Part shown: one piece after another, positions 50,101-63,424 of the stretch
Layout: each line of letters opens with the position of its first letter
How positions within the stretch are numbered: the stretch's first letter is position 1
DNA from: Pogonophryne albipinna
Lineage: Eukaryota; Chordata; Actinopteri; Perciformes; Artedidraconidae
Direction of reading: 5' to 3'
Assembly: GCA_028583405.1 (NCBI GenBank)
Contig: CM053251.1
Location: forward strand, 10,923,495 to 10,987,494
Length of the DNA stretch: 64,000 nucleotides
Translations under genes and position numbers: made by a program
Notes under the pieces: generated by a model
Told to the model about the DNA's origin: nothing
The model's input: only the letters and a program-made list of their open reading frames with translations
Database searches by the model: none

Positions 50101-53100
50101 GTTAAATAGGCAATCAGCATTTTCAGAGCAAAATGTGACAGCTTGCATTGCTTCAAAGATGACAGCTACGGTATTTATACCAACGTGCACTGAATTAAAA
50201 ACCTGCTAAATAATTAAATATTCCATGGGAAACTGTCCCCAAAATCTTTAAATGTACCAAACACTGACAACATGTGTTTATAAGGAGCCAAAAAGGGCTG
50301 ACAAATAAAACACATCTGTAATATCTACTCCTTAAAGGTGGGGTAGGTAATTGTGGAGAAACCAGCTCGAGTGCGCTACAATTTGAAAATACACAGCCGG
50401 AAAAAATCTGCCACTTCCTTACAGAGCCCCTCCTCCAACACACACGAACGCGCAGATGACCAATGAGGGCACGAGATAAGTTTGTGCACAGATGGAAGGC
50501 TCCAGTTATTTTAGCCGGGCCGGCTCAGATGATTGGTCGTGCTTTTTACAGTACTACGTGTTGTGTCCCGTCAATTATGTTAGTTTGTTATGTATTTGTC
50601 ACATTCATGTTGGTTTTGTTTGTTTCACTTCCTGTTTTATTTTGTACTCCTTGTCTCATTCCAGGTGCCTTTACTTCCTTGGTTCTTGTTTCCCGCCATC
50701 GTCAGCGTCTGCCCCGCCCCTGATTGTTTCCACCTGTTCCCACTTACCTCTTGTATATATTGTCCTGCCTCCCCTTGTCTGTTGTCAGTTCGTCTTGTTC
50801 GTCATGCCAAGAAGTCAGATCCAAGCAGCCATAGAGAGACCAAGTACCTTTTGTGATATCCTCCATGAGAGCGTTTTGTTTTGTGACCGTTTTGTCACTC
50901 CCTCTGTAAAGAGTGTTTCTTTGTTTTTGATCCATTAAAGTTTATTTTTCTTCAAACCTTTTTGTCTCCGGGTTGTGCAATTGAGTCCTCATATCAGTGA
51001 GTCACGGTTCCTAACACTACGGCTTCCACAGATGACATTTTTGTATGGATTTTTTGTCAAAGCACAAGATATTCATTGCTATTGGGATGTTAAAAGCATT
51101 CCATGGAATATAACAAAAAGTGTATCTCAAGCTGGTTTCTCAAACTTACCTACCCCACCTTTAACTTACTGTTTATATACAATTTGGTCACACAGAATCA
51201 GTTTATCGGCTTAATCAAAAGATTTTAATCAAGATTTCCGCCTTGATTGATCCTCACAGCACTTTGTCTGCTCTCAGAGACTCCAGAGAGCCAAACATCT
51301 TAACTTCACATCAGTGCTGATAACCGTTCGTCACAGACCTGTCTCCTTTGAAGAAGTAGGTCTTGGCGACGTCCTCCCACCAGACGGCTGTCTCGATGCT
51401 CTGTGTGGGCATGCCGCTCCCGAACAGCGAGATGTCCTGAGGGTACGAAGGCTGGAGAGTCGTGTCCTTGAAGACCCAGAAACGGTTTCCTAAAATAAAC
51501 ACAACGAATTATGATGCTCTGGGACGAAGACATTATGATGAAGATGACATGACACGCAAAACACTCTCAGCTCAGTTCACAAGATTTTAAAGGTCAGATG
51601 TAACACCTCGTTGACAAAATATCTGCTCAAGACAACATTTATGCGGTTTTATCCATAATACAATAAACAGGAGGATGATGCTATGAACGTCACGCCGCAG
51701 AGACTTGTTGTTTTGAGTTTTATTGAAGCTATTGTTGCTTTTAATTTATACAATAATAAATGCATCAGGCAGGGTGAGGAGAGCTGCTGGGGCGGTGAGC
51801 TTGCAGTAAGTAGCACGACACTCACATACACACACATGCAGTTAAGTCCCCTTGAGAGAATTAATAAAGCATGAGGCACTCTGATCCCACTGGGTGACAG
51901 ATGTCATGTTAATCTGCTGATGGTCCGATGGCTGTAATGGACCTGCAAACAAAGTCACCCGCTCAGACGCTTTATGATAAAAGATGACTGGATGTTTGAA
52001 GAGCAAAAATATCCACATGGACTTGTAGAGGGGGAAACAACAGTGTTCTTGTTTGTCAAAATAACATGTTTTAAAATATCATGGATATTTATTTGTAACT
52101 AAGGATAAAGGGTTCTTTGTGTAATGTGTTTTTATTTATTTTGTCAGAACCCTTTTCCTATTTGTGAGGATTACCTTGATTATTTTTATTTTTGTATTTA
52201 TTTATTTTATGAATGTAAATTAAATCTGGGAAGAAAACAAATAAAGGTGCCAATTTTCTTGTACACAGACAAAAAATATGTAAACAAAATCAGTGGTTTC
52301 AACAAGTCATTGGCCCTTTCTCATTTCATCAAATCCCCCTCCTCGACTCCTCGGTCCTCCGGTCGTGACCCGGAAATGAATTTCAGCGCGCCATGTTGAA
52401 GGACATCTCATTTATCTAAATGCACTTCGAGGACCGAGCATCGAGCATCGAGGAGGCTCTCTGGAGGAGCTCTAACCGAGGATACACTGATGGGTCCTCC
52501 ACGGTCCTCCACGGCTCCTTCGTGGATGCATTTCCGGCAACAGAGATGTTTCAAAGAGTCGTGACGCACGGCCGGACTTATCTCAGCCAATGACAGCTCT
52601 GCATGCATCCCCTGGATATTATTTTATTAACTGCTCTCATCGCGACGCGATGTTTACAGAGAGAACAGCTGTGAGGTCCGTGCAGAAAGCAGAGCAGTGT
52701 GTATAATATATATCACTCAGTAGAACAGGCCTACTCTCTTTATTTGCTGTAGTTTAGTAGATATCTACAAACAAAGGGTCCATATTTTTCTAAAACCATT
52801 TAGTGCTTCACATAATAAAATACACAACGGCTGTTAGCTGTAGGTGCGTGTGTGTGGTACAGTGTGTGCGTAGATGCAGCGGACAGACAGGTCTCAGTTA
52901 GTTTGGTGTCCTCTGCTTACTTTTAATACTTGTAAATAAAACTTTTGGCCCGTCATTTATTTTCCTCATTGTAGCGACCAGAGAGGGGGGGGGGGGGGAT
53001 ATATCCCGTCTCTGATAGTGTTACGTTATTATGAGAGTGCTCTGTTTGATTCTGAAATTGTATATATATGTATATAAATACATACATATATGTGTGTGTG

Positions 53101-56100
53101 TGTGTCCGCATCTGTAGCCTGTTATTGTCTCATTATACCGCACTGTGAATGAATCAAAGTGGTCATGAACACATCTGTCCATCAGACAGAGGGCTGCTGT
53201 GCCTCCTGTCATCATTAATGGACGTCTCTTTAAAATGACCGCTCAGAGGAGAGGAGTTCTCATTTCTCTAACCGCCTGCTGCTTCCCCTCCTCTCTCCTC
53301 GGTTCCCCTCCTCGGCTCCTCGGCTCACATCTCCTGTGGGCGGGACTAAGTATCGAGGATAGGAGTCGAGGAGGGGAGTCGAGGAGGGGAGTTAGAGAAA
53401 TGAGAAAGGGCCATTGTGTGTCTGATATATAAGTCGATAGGGGACTTGGCTTGGCAACTGGAAGGTCACCAGTTCAAGTCCCGGCAAGACCAAGTGCTAC
53501 CGAGGTGTCCCTGAGCAAGGCACTGTTCCCCACACCGCTCCCCGGGCGCCGTTCAAAATGGCAGCACACTGCTCCTAACACTAGGATGGGTCAAATGTAG
53601 AGAAACAATTTCCCCACGAGGGATTAATAAAAGTCCATCTTAATCTTAATCTTAATCTTAATATCTTCCACGTATAAAAGCGGTTTGAAAAATGTTAAAT
53701 AATCCTGTTTTGTTACCATCCATGTTTGCTTGCTTGCTTTGTAGCAAGCAGTTAGCATCTTCCTTGCCTTTCTTGTATTGGCACATTAGCACTAGTTGAA
53801 CCTTGTGACAGAAACGCGCATCACGTCCCTCTTGTGCTCTCACATGTTCATGTGCATCTTAGTGCATTTGCACAATACTAAAAATAGGGTCCCACTTGTA
53901 AAAACTTTGCTCCATAGCACTACTTGTTCCCAAAAAACTGTATTACCTTTGAAGAAGACGAATTTCCCTTCGCTATTTTCATACACGGCATCAATTTTGG
54001 GAGGCAAGCCTTTCCAGAAGTAGTTGATCTGCATGGGGTAACCAGGGACCACCGAGTTGTCCCGTACCCTCCAAAACCACTGGTCCTGTAGAAACACATA
54101 AGGTAGAATCATCATCATCTTCATTGTTGTAGCCATGTTTACTCAGGCTGATGATCTCCTCTACCTTGAACACAAAGAGCTCCTGCCGCAGGATGGCCAG
54201 GGTGTTGAAGCCTCCGTCACAGATGTTGGGTTTGGAGTTGGGGTTGGAGGGCTTGGCCCCCTGTGGAGGGCGATGGGGTCTGGCATGGCGTTCATTCTTA
54301 CGGGGGTCTGAAGGAGGGTGGAAGCGAGGAGGAGGGACTGTGGGCGGGGGTCTGGTGGGCTGCGGGGCTCTATCTGGTGGACCTAAAACGATAAAAAAAG
54401 GTCTATACACTTTTTTGTGTAAGGTTGAGACATGTATTTCCATATTAAGATGCTAAATATGTTTACTTTCTTTTTTTTACCAATGCACCTTTAATGTTGG
54501 CACAGATGATGCGTTCGTTGACTCATGTTGGCTGTCCTCTTTAACAGCTGACAAATGTTGCTTACTGGCAAATTACCCAAAATGACTGAATGTTTCAGCA
54601 GCTTTTGTAATAGTGACTAAGTCAGTGCAGGGCCTCTGTTTTTATAACATTTTGTGATATGGCTTCAGGAAAGTAAATGTAACATTGCTCTTAATCTGCT
54701 GTCAAACTATTAGAATTTAAAGAAAAAGAAAATAATTCTGTAAGAAATGTAGCAGAGGGTTACCATAGATTTTCTGGATGCCCTGTAGGTCATCGTGAGG
54801 TAGTTTGAAGTTCTCTGTGTCCATGTACTGGTAGAAAGGAGCCATGATAGCGGTCGGGTCATTCGAATGTTCCAGACCGAGGGCGTGGCCCAGCTCGTGC
54901 ACCGCAACCAAGAACAGGTCATTACCTGGAGGGGAAAAGAGGGGAAATTATGTTAATGCCAAAAAAAAACTCAATCATATACAGACAGTACTTATATGAG
55001 GTGGAGACAAAAGCATGTGACTATGTTTGCTGTGATGAAACAGTAGAAAACATGCAGAGACACAAGAGATAGGTGGTGATAAGCACAGAAACACATAATT
55101 AATAATAATGTGGGCCTTTACGTTTCCTCACCTGTATCTTCCTTGAGATAAATTGACTACCTTAGGGTTTTGGATTATTGGTTGGACACACAACTGAGCA
55201 ATTATTTTACTTATTATAGGAAACCCATTAAACACATAATTGACAATTAACAGGTTGATTAATCAACAATGAATGTAATCATTATTTCCAGTCCTCTGAT
55301 GCACACTGACTTCCATTGAGCTAATGCGGTGCAATGTAGTGCAGGTAAAGATTTTTGTAGGTAAATAGATTTTTTTGTTGTTGCTCTAGATATAAATATG
55401 CCCCATGTGAGCAGAGGGACACACTTATGTTATGCTCAAGTTAACAGAAAACAGTGTAAATACAAACATTCATGCAATGCACCTGAACACATTGGCATAG
55501 CACAAGGAAAGATTATACACCTATTCCATATCACATTAAAACACACACAGACAAATGAAAGAACAAAAATGCCATGGTCAGTGTCTCTGGTCAGTGCTCA
55601 GCTCATGGTGTCAACTTGATTTAGAAAGAACAACACCATTTACGTACAGCTTGCGACTGAAGCTGTCCCCAGGAGATGGTTGCCCTTTAAAACAACTCCT
55701 GCCAGCAGCGCTGCACAGACCCACCACTGACCCTCAGCCAGCAGCTAAAAGGTTACTCCTCCCCTTCCCCCATTTATCTTACACAAGCAGCCTCTTCCAC
55801 CAAACCAGAAAATACCATAAAGACTTAAGAGACAGGTCAGAACTTCCATTAGCACACATGTCAACATGCAACATTCACAATTACATCGCTGTGAAAGCCC
55901 ATTAAAGGTTGCACAGCTTCCCAGACCCATAAGCAGAGAAAGGAGCTTCAGCACTCCACATGGATAACCATGGGACACTGCGCAAGGGTGAACATGAATT
56001 TGATTTGGGAGTCTGAGACAATTACCATTGGAGAAGGAGAACAAAAGAGAGGGAGACAAGGAGAGGAGCTGATGGGTGGCAAGCAGTTCCCCAGAACAAA

Positions 56101-59100
56101 CACAGTGTGAGTTTTTACCCTCCTCTTCCACTAATGGGAGGATAAAATGTAAGCGAACAGCACGAGGGTATTAGCAGGAGCAGCAGCCTGGTGGTGCTCT
56201 GACAAGCCTGGCACCCCGTAGGTAGGGTAATTAAAGCCTGTGTGGATGCACGGCTGAGGAAGGCCTCTTCTCTCCTGCACCCTGCCAGCATCCACACAGG
56301 CAGGGTGGCTTTCATTACAGGATATGTGGGCCACTGTTACAGTATATCTTAATTTTTAATTTGAGCATAATCAATAATAACCTATCCTAACTTGATCCAT
56401 CATAACATTATCCAAAACACCATGACATAACAAGATAACAAAGTTAAACCAAACATTACACATAACATAACAATACAAGCCATGCTAACTAATGCGACTT
56501 AACCTACTCAATCCATAGTAGCATACCATAGCAAATAATGATTACATCATTAGCACGACATAATGTAACATCACATGAGATAAGATAATGTCAGAACTTA
56601 AAATAACCAAACCTAATCTAACTTGTATATTAACATTTTACACTGTAACATAAAATAACATAATAATTTAACCAACAATACCCTAATTTTACTTATAACA
56701 CCATATAACCCATTATAATCTAACCTCAGTTAATATACCAATAATCACATAATGTTATATAACATAACAAAGCACAACACAGTATAAAATCACATACAAT
56801 TAAACAATATGACATAATCTTACATGATAACCTAATTTATATACCTATAATATCCATAGCTCAACATAACTTATAATTACTTATTACACGGCTTAGGTCA
56901 ATTTGGACATTTCAGAGGTTGTTAATACTCGTTAACACACCACTGCTAATACAATATACCGATAAGAACATAATGGTGTATAGCATAACAAAGTAAAGCA
57001 CAACATGATTCAACCTAATTATAAACTCACCTAACTTTACCTGATATTCCCGAATAACACAACATAACATCATATCACAATATTATTGACAGATTGTAAT
57101 GGTATTCATGTATATATCTCTATTTCTTTATATCACTCTCTTCAAGCACACCACTGAGCAAATTCACTAAAAACAGAATGGCCATAATCATTTACCAGCA
57201 AGCAATGTCTTAAAATAGCCGAGCTTTCTATCCTGTCATCTAAAGAGCTTATTATGCAGGGGAAAAAACATCAAAATCCTGACAGATGGGGTGATGCATC
57301 TTAACAGAGCACAGCCGATCAAAGACATCTCTGCATTCTTTGTTTTTGCTTAAGCATCCCTCATACCGTGCCCTGTGATACCATCTCTGTTATTTTGCGC
57401 TCCTGCCAAGCCATCTGCATTTTCATCTTTTGCTTCCCATCAGCCCTTATCTGTGTCTCCTGATGACTCTCCTTTCTTCTTTTTCTCAATGTTCCTCACA
57501 TCTTCAAAACCACTTTACCTGTTTACATACCTGCCAACAATGCATTTAAAAACCTTACTTACTTCCTTTCCTATGCTTGCTAATACTCTCCAATGAACTT
57601 CTCTGCTGTAGTTTCTCCTTACTTTTACTTTTTCAATCCCTTATTTGTATATTCTTGTGAAACCCCCTGACCATCACCACTTAATCTGTCTCTAAAGGTT
57701 TAAACACACCTTTTCTTTCACTTACCATCATGGTTTGGGTTCCCTAGGGTCCATGGCTCATCTGAATCAAAGTGTGTGTCCCCTCCTATGCCTGGGCCCG
57801 GAAAATAGGCGTGGGCGAGAAATCCCCCTTCCCCATCGAAGGGAGAGCTGTCACCATGAAAACCCGAAGCGAAAATGATGGTGATGTCCACGTCACGCCT
57901 GCCAGTCTCCAGAGCGCTGTACGGAACGGCCTCAAAGCGTAGGGGAGTCACACCCTGCCACACGTCAAATGCTCGCCGGATGGCATCGTGAGTCTCCCTG
58001 GCGCCCACCTTAGGTGTGACATTTTTTATGCTGTGGGAAGAAAGAAAGCAAACTGAATAAAGTATCTGCAACAAGGGAGATGATACAAAGCTGACACATA
58101 TAAAAGCTTTTGCCAATGTTAATTAAGTTTGATTGAAAATGAAAATAAACCTCAATAAATTGCATTCCACATGGAAAATGTTCAGGTTCATATGGTGCAT
58201 TCACAGTGAAAGACATAGATGGACAGGAATCGTACAGTATTATGGCGACTATGGGGAACAAAGCAATCAGCAAAAGCCAAAATAAAGTATAAACTGCATC
58301 AACCCTGCGCCTTGTTATTCCCTTCAATTCAAAGGAAAATGTTTTACTGTTATATGGGGAGAAAAGTTGCACTTGACACAAGTATTTCAAGCCCGGCAGC
58401 TTTTACTGAACTTTTAACACTGCAGTCGTTATCAGTCCCTAGCAGGCAGGGAGGAATGGGAAATCTTCTCCCTCTCTCTCCTCTCATTTTGGTGAATAAA
58501 GTGCAGTCAGCAGCAGCGTTGGCTCAGCACTGATTGACATTCCATTAGGAGAGGGGGCTCATCAATTCAAATTTGTGCAGGAAGGAAGGATTTGAATAAA
58601 TTGACAGTGTTATCGTCCATTACTGCTGTAACCTGTCAATTTGCAGTTGTGCCAGAGAATCGTTTATCAGGACCACTCAGAACTTATTAAAAAGCTGCAG
58701 CTTATTTAGGCGAGATAAGATGAGAGTTTTAATATTTCCGCTGAGTTTACGTCCAATTTACACTCAGGATTTTAAACAGTTTTTCTATGAGGGAGAGGAA
58801 AGCCTCAATCTTCATGCTCCTCACCTACAATTGTTTTGTTTTGTTAAAAGAATACATAGAGAAGGATTAAAAAAAAAAACCTGCCTGATTTCATTTTGCA
58901 TTTTGCCAGCAAGCTATATATAAACCGGAAAGTAAACATAATCATAGCACACAAGGGCGCATCTATTTGTGAATCTGAACGTGTGATGATATTTTGGTGT
59001 GTGTGTGTCTGCCACCAGCATGTGTGACGTATTTGCACTGTCTCTATGACAACTCAGAGCGTGAGATCCCAGGTGGTTAAAGAAGAGGAAGTGAGAGACC

Positions 59101-61859
59101 GAGAAAAATTAACACTGGCAAATCTGAAACCTGCATTAGAGGCTAAGCTCAATGGTCACCATGACAACTGCCTGTACTATCTCTCACCTGTAGGTGATGT
59201 GTGTACGCTGCCACTTCTGTCCTGTCAGTGCATATCTCCGCTTCCGTGACCTCGCAGCAATCTTAAACTTGTCCGGTACTCCACAGCGAGGCTTTTGCAT
59301 CCAACTTAGAGAAGAGAAGAGAGGCGAAGAGAAGGTGATATAAGTTTGCAAAATATAAATTAGGAGGCATCACAAGAAAAACAAAAGTGTACTGAGTAGT
59401 TCTCTTGGTGAACATTGAAACAGCAACAAAACATAAAGGAAGTGGTGTGCAAAATATATCACTAAAACTACTGCAAACTACAGTCATCAATACAAGTGCA
59501 GGATTTCATTCTCAATGAGTGCTGAGAGGAAATCAACTGTCATGTTTTTCATTCATAACACATGAGATTATCACAAGTACAGAACACACATACTTTGACA
59601 CATAGGCAAAACATTAATTCTCACCTCAGTGTGATATCACTGCATCATCATGCAAAATGAGAAGAAGGAAAAGTGTTAAAACCTTCGCCTGGGGTTGTGA
59701 TGGAGGGTGACATGATCAGCTCTATTTCTGGCCTTCACTAATTCATTAAAATATTGATTCCTTTTGCATGTTTAAATGAATGATTGGAGCATTTGCATCA
59801 ATGTGTCATCAATGGCCTGCCCCTCACAGTTTGAACAAGCACGTGTGCATACTCACTCCTTGGTTTTCTCATCCAGTGTCCCTGTGACATTGAGACCATA
59901 GACGCGCTGCATGGCAGCGATGGCTGAGTGCAAGGTTTGGGCCGAGCGCAGGACAGACATTCCCGGTTCTGTGCGGGGAAGGTAGCCATACCTCTGTAGC
60001 CATCCCTGCAAAAGGTGAGAAGTCAAAAATATTTGGGTCTTCATGTAATGCTAATTTCAAGACTTACTTTATACCCTTTATAAGATACAGCAGGAATAAT
60101 GACATGCACATAGAGTAGGATGTGATAAGCAATAAAATGTGTATTATAAAATAGCATCCTGGATATTATGCATTTGCGTTTTGCAAGTTTATTCAGATAA
60201 TTAATTAGTTATCAACTACAATGTACATGTATCAACAGAGCTGTCAAAAGTGAAAGGATATCAAATAAGCTGCAGCAACTTTGAGTCCCAGATGTAACTT
60301 CTTCAATATATACTCTTTTTCAGAATTCATATTTCACTTGACACTCGAAGGCATTCTGGTTCAAATACAAACCACATATATTCATTGCGGTAGCTAACTC
60401 GAGGGCACAGTAGCTGTTTAATGAGGGCAAAGTACTATTTGTTTAGTTACCCTACCGAGTATTTCCCAGTAAGAGGCCAGTCCCATAATAGAAATCAATA
60501 AGAAAATAACTGCAGGGCAATTATTCTGCATTTCACAAATGGCTGTGAGAGGACTAACCATTAGTACTTTATTATCGCAAGAAAGCCAACTGCAGTGAGA
60601 AGGAGCTTCTGTGGTTAGACTTAATATCACAGAAGCTTCAACAAGGTGCTTCATATAATTTGCAGGTTCATAATCTATTGTATGTCTTTCCAGCCATGGT
60701 TTTAATGTGTCTGTGTATACTTGCTCAGAGGCTCCTTGCACATCATTGCAACTGTTTGCATTTGAATCTCTTTTAGTGACCTCAGTGTTTCTGTCCTGAG
60801 GCTGCTCTCTTTTGCCCTGTACTTGATACAGAGAGTTGGAGCCCGGTCGTCATGCAGGGGTCATTTCTAGATTCAATCCTGATGCTGGGAGGCCACGAGG
60901 TGGCCACGCCATGCACAGCTGTCAGCACGCCACCCAGCTGCCTCCACATCACTACAGCCATGAGATATACTCCAGCTGGCTAATCTGACTAGCTGTCTCC
61001 TCTGTCCATCCCTCCCCCTTCTGCCTCTATCCCTCTTTCTGCTGAGCTAAACGCCTTGTTTATCCTTTTTCCCCTCTCTCCTGTGGGCGTGTTTCCTGTG
61101 TGTGTTGTGTTTGTTCCAAAGGCACAGATCTCAAATAGATATTGGGCAGATTTCAGTCATCCATAAAATTGAATAATGATGTGTTTGTGTGACTGTTAGC
61201 CTCAGCATTTTTTTTTCAGAGTAGTGAAAGGGAGTCAGAGGTGAGGAGGAAAATGACATCAATTAATTAGGTACAACAAATCCTATTATGCAGCTTGTGT
61301 GTACATATTTGAATATCCTTTTAGCACTGTGATGCTGCTAAAGAATGTCTGACTGAAAGCTGGCCTATAACAATATCCAGCAGTGAAAGCATCACCTCTA
61401 TTAAAATAGACTCTTCTCTGGGTGGCACATTTAGGATCAGTGGGCTGAATCAGCTCAGCTCACGGACCGCAGTGTAATAAAATGAGCATCCTTCTGTTTC
61501 ATTGCACTCTACAAATGAGGAATGCGCGCTATGTTCGCCGTTCAGTGCGTGAGCTGTGCTGATAGGCTTACAATGTATCCATGTTATGCATTATGGTAAT
61601 TGTTCCCACGGATAGCATTGGGAGTCGATGCATAAACACATATATGTTTTTCCCGCTGAGGCACATTATGTGGAGGAGAGAGCACGGTCATTTATGATAA
61701 CCGGGGAGGGAAGGCCATTCATCTTACCTCAACGCTGAACTGATGATGATCCTCCTCTCCGGACACAGCACACGAAATCCAAAGCAAAAAATGCAAGCAG
61801 AATGCTGCCGCGTAAAAGCAATCCGATGGTTTTCTTTTACTGGAGGATACTAAGGTCAT
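47152..61859 (-). CDS. mmp16: Membrane-type matrix metalloproteinase (MMP16/MT3-MMP-like), intact
   Basis: Ten coding exons give 616 aa in one frame: 61728-61859, 59857-60005, 59188-59304, 57726-58030, 54764-54925, 54165-54382, 53947-54085, 51339-51489, 48528-48643 and 47152-47513. Features in order are: signal peptide 1 to about 33; peptidoglycan-binding-like prodomain; cysteine switch PRCGVPD (99-105); furin site RKRR/Y (114-118); catalytic domain with [20 protein letters not shown], zinc site [11 protein letters not shown] (244-254) and Met-turn at 262; proline-rich hinge; four-bladed hemopexin domain starting at NICDG; a stalk; transmembrane helix about 573-594; and cytosolic tail ending CKRSMQEWV. 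The tail, IRREF-free hemopexin motifs and MT-loop ([14 protein letters not shown]) fit MMP16 better than MMP24, MMP14 or MMP15. The family is known to act at the cell surface on matrix proteins and pro-MMP2. Which teleost paralogue (a or b) it is cannot be told here. Confidence 0.95.
50332..51164. mobile_element. TTAA-flanked MITE holding a solo LTR, in mmp16 intron
   Basis: The element at 50336-51160 is bounded by TTAA on both sides. Its inverted ends are about 30 bp, starting AGGTGGGGTAGGTAA and including GAGAAACCAGC. Without the nested LTR it is about 360 bp. TTAA duplication is known for piggyBac/Kolobok elements. It is unrelated in end sequence to the TTAA element at 3339-5425. Confidence 0.9.
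50554..51021. mobile_element. Solo LTR nested in the TTAA MITE
   Basis: The 458-bp sequence from 50559 (TGTTGTGTCCCG) to 51016 (GGTTCCTAACA) starts TG and ends CA. It is flanked by the 5-bp duplication CTACG at 50554-50558 and 51017-51021. It includes TTGTATATATTGTCCTG and a CATTAAAG-type signal. No internal retroviral or Gypsy genes are present, so it is the product of LTR-LTR recombination. Confidence 0.85.
52308..53416. mobile_element. 1.1-kb terminal-inverted-repeat element in mmp16 intron
   Basis: The ends GCCCTTTCTCATTTC and GAAATGAGAAAGGGC are inverted, with further pairing of GGAGTCGAGGAGGGG motifs. The element at 52313-53411 is flanked by CATTG on both sides (52308-52312 and 53412-53416). 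The interior contains a G run (52986-52998), a TATATG/GT microsatellite (53058-53106) and no transposase. Superfamily not assigned. Confidence 0.75.
53428..53668 (+). mobile_element. tRNA-derived SINE with (TCTTAA)n tail
   Basis: A tRNA-like head contains a B-box-like CCAGTTCAAGTCCC. It is followed by a conserved body (GAGGTGTCCCTGAGCAAGGC, CGCTCCCCGGGCGC) and a tail of repeated CTTAAT units. It lies 12 bp from the previous element. It is not a tRNA gene, since the acceptor stem and A box are degenerate. Confidence 0.8.
55000..56340. other. mmp16 intron 5 interior, nothing recognised
   Basis: This is the intronic stretch between the catalytic-domain exons. No internal exon, repeat end or RNA gene was recognised. 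Confidence 0.5.
56345..57075. repeat. Degenerate ACATAA-rich tract in mmp16 intron
   Basis: For about 730 bp the plus strand is dominated by imperfect ACATAAC, ATAACATAAC and TAACC motifs with no fixed period and almost no G. It looks like an old, heavily mutated simple repeat, or a low-complexity A/C-rich strand-asymmetric tract. No coding signal. Confidence 0.8.
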
Positions 61860-63340
61860 AATGACCTGTTTTTCCCGAGTGTCTATTAGAAGAAGCCGCC
61901 CGTCTGCTTTGGCTCCTGTGTCAAATAAAAGGCATCAGGCGAGCTGTCAAGGCAGATTCACATGAAAACGAGAAAAGGCCCCAGCGTTTTGTAAAATCCC
62001 GATGGTGGCTTCAAATGTTCCGATGTCAAGCAGAGATAACGAGACATATTATGTCCGCTGCCCTCGCCATTCCTATTTACATCAGGGCTACATCTATCCA
62101 GCAGCATCAATGGCCATGTACAGTACCCAGTCTGCGCAAGATAGGCTCCCTCCCGACTCCACGCCTGCGCTTTGATTTCTCACACAGCGCAGCGCCGCTT
62201 GGCAGCATCATGAGAGCTGCCCTACAGAGTGCAGGAGATGAATTGAATTCCTCAGAACTGCCTGTACGTTTGACTTTCACATTGCCACGACCATGTCTCT
62301 GTGCACTTTGAAGCACACATGTATAGTCAGATGGTTTTATTTTAAATTCCTGATAGTAAACAAAGGGACCGCTGCATCCAGATTATCGACTGATTCCTAT
62401 GCCTGTGTCAGTGCACAAAACGATTATTTAGCGGTTTAAAAAAGTATATTTCTGTGCACTGACAGATTTAGGTAGCAAGTCTATAATTAACAACATGTTG
62501 TATGCACCTTGCCTGTAATTGATAGTAATCAATTATCTGATTTTAGTCAGCAGCTTGTATGTGCACATTTTTGACATCAATAGAAGCTCATTTATCTTGA
62601 AACATCTGCCCCACCCGTGTTGCGCTCTGGCCTGCAGACCCAGAACAGACAACCACAGCTTCCTAAGACATTTATAGCTCCAACATCTCTTTATAGCCCA
62701 GATATACAACAACGTGCCTGAAGCAAACGAACCACGAGATGGCGATGTTTCCTTGATGAATATGGCCGTCAGCTGTTGAGGGCACAGGACACACCACAAC
62801 CTGAATGAACCCCACATGAACCAATGAGCCGAGAATTGGACATTGATTTGATGTGATTGACAGACAGTCAATGTGGAAAGGAGTGAAGAACAAACTATAG
62901 ACAGAATTACACAACAAGTACGTTTTTAACTTACAATAATAAAATCCTTCCAAAAACAAGAAGCCATTTACTCATCGTCATGAGCGATGACTTTAAATCT
63001 GGAGTTGCCCTGGAAAGAGGTTGTCTATCTGCAGATAAATCAACATTTGACCTGATTACATCCATGATCTCATTCCATCAATCACTTGTACAACAGAGAG
63101 TTGGAATGAACATCATCTGCCAAGCTGACACATTTGTGGTTTGGCAGGTTTCTTTTGTACTTCTGAAGCCAGTCTGCTACCGGACAATCTTTGTGACTCA
63201 GAGTTTCCTGTAGCTATGGACACTTTCTCAACTCAGACTTGAATGGGTTTAAAGGACTGTCTGTGCCAACCTTTACCGGAAAAGTATATGGCATCAATCC
63301 ACACACCCTAAACCAGAATGTGCACCAAACCGCTTCAGTG
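61860..63340. other. Upstream of mmp16: putative 5' UTR/promoter region
   Basis: This is the DNA directly upstream of the mmp16 ATG. The first few hundred bases are richer in G+C (61880-62300, with CACGCCTGCGC and GCAGCGCCGC), as expected near a promoter. No TATA box was identified and the transcription start is not visible. No other gene was seen. Confidence 0.4.
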
Positions 63341-63348
63341 GATTGTAG

Positions 63349-63421
63349 TCAGGGCCGCCCCTGGCCAACTTGGGGCCCCAAGCGACATTGTGAGATGAGC
63401 CCCCCCCCCCCCCCCCCCCCC
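63349..63421. mobile_element. Possible hAT-like transposon end with poly-C run
   Basis: CAGGGCCGCCCCTGGCCAAC followed by TTGGGGCCCCAAGCGAC resembles the terminus of fish hAT-like elements. A C run of about 22 bp (63400-63421) follows. The matching far end was not found before the window ends. Confidence 0.4.
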
Positions 63422-63424
63422 AAC

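Noticed and set aside
53428..53668. tRNA gene
   Set aside because: The B box is present but the stems and A box are degenerate, and the body and tail are those of a SINE. The same holds for 39437-39578.
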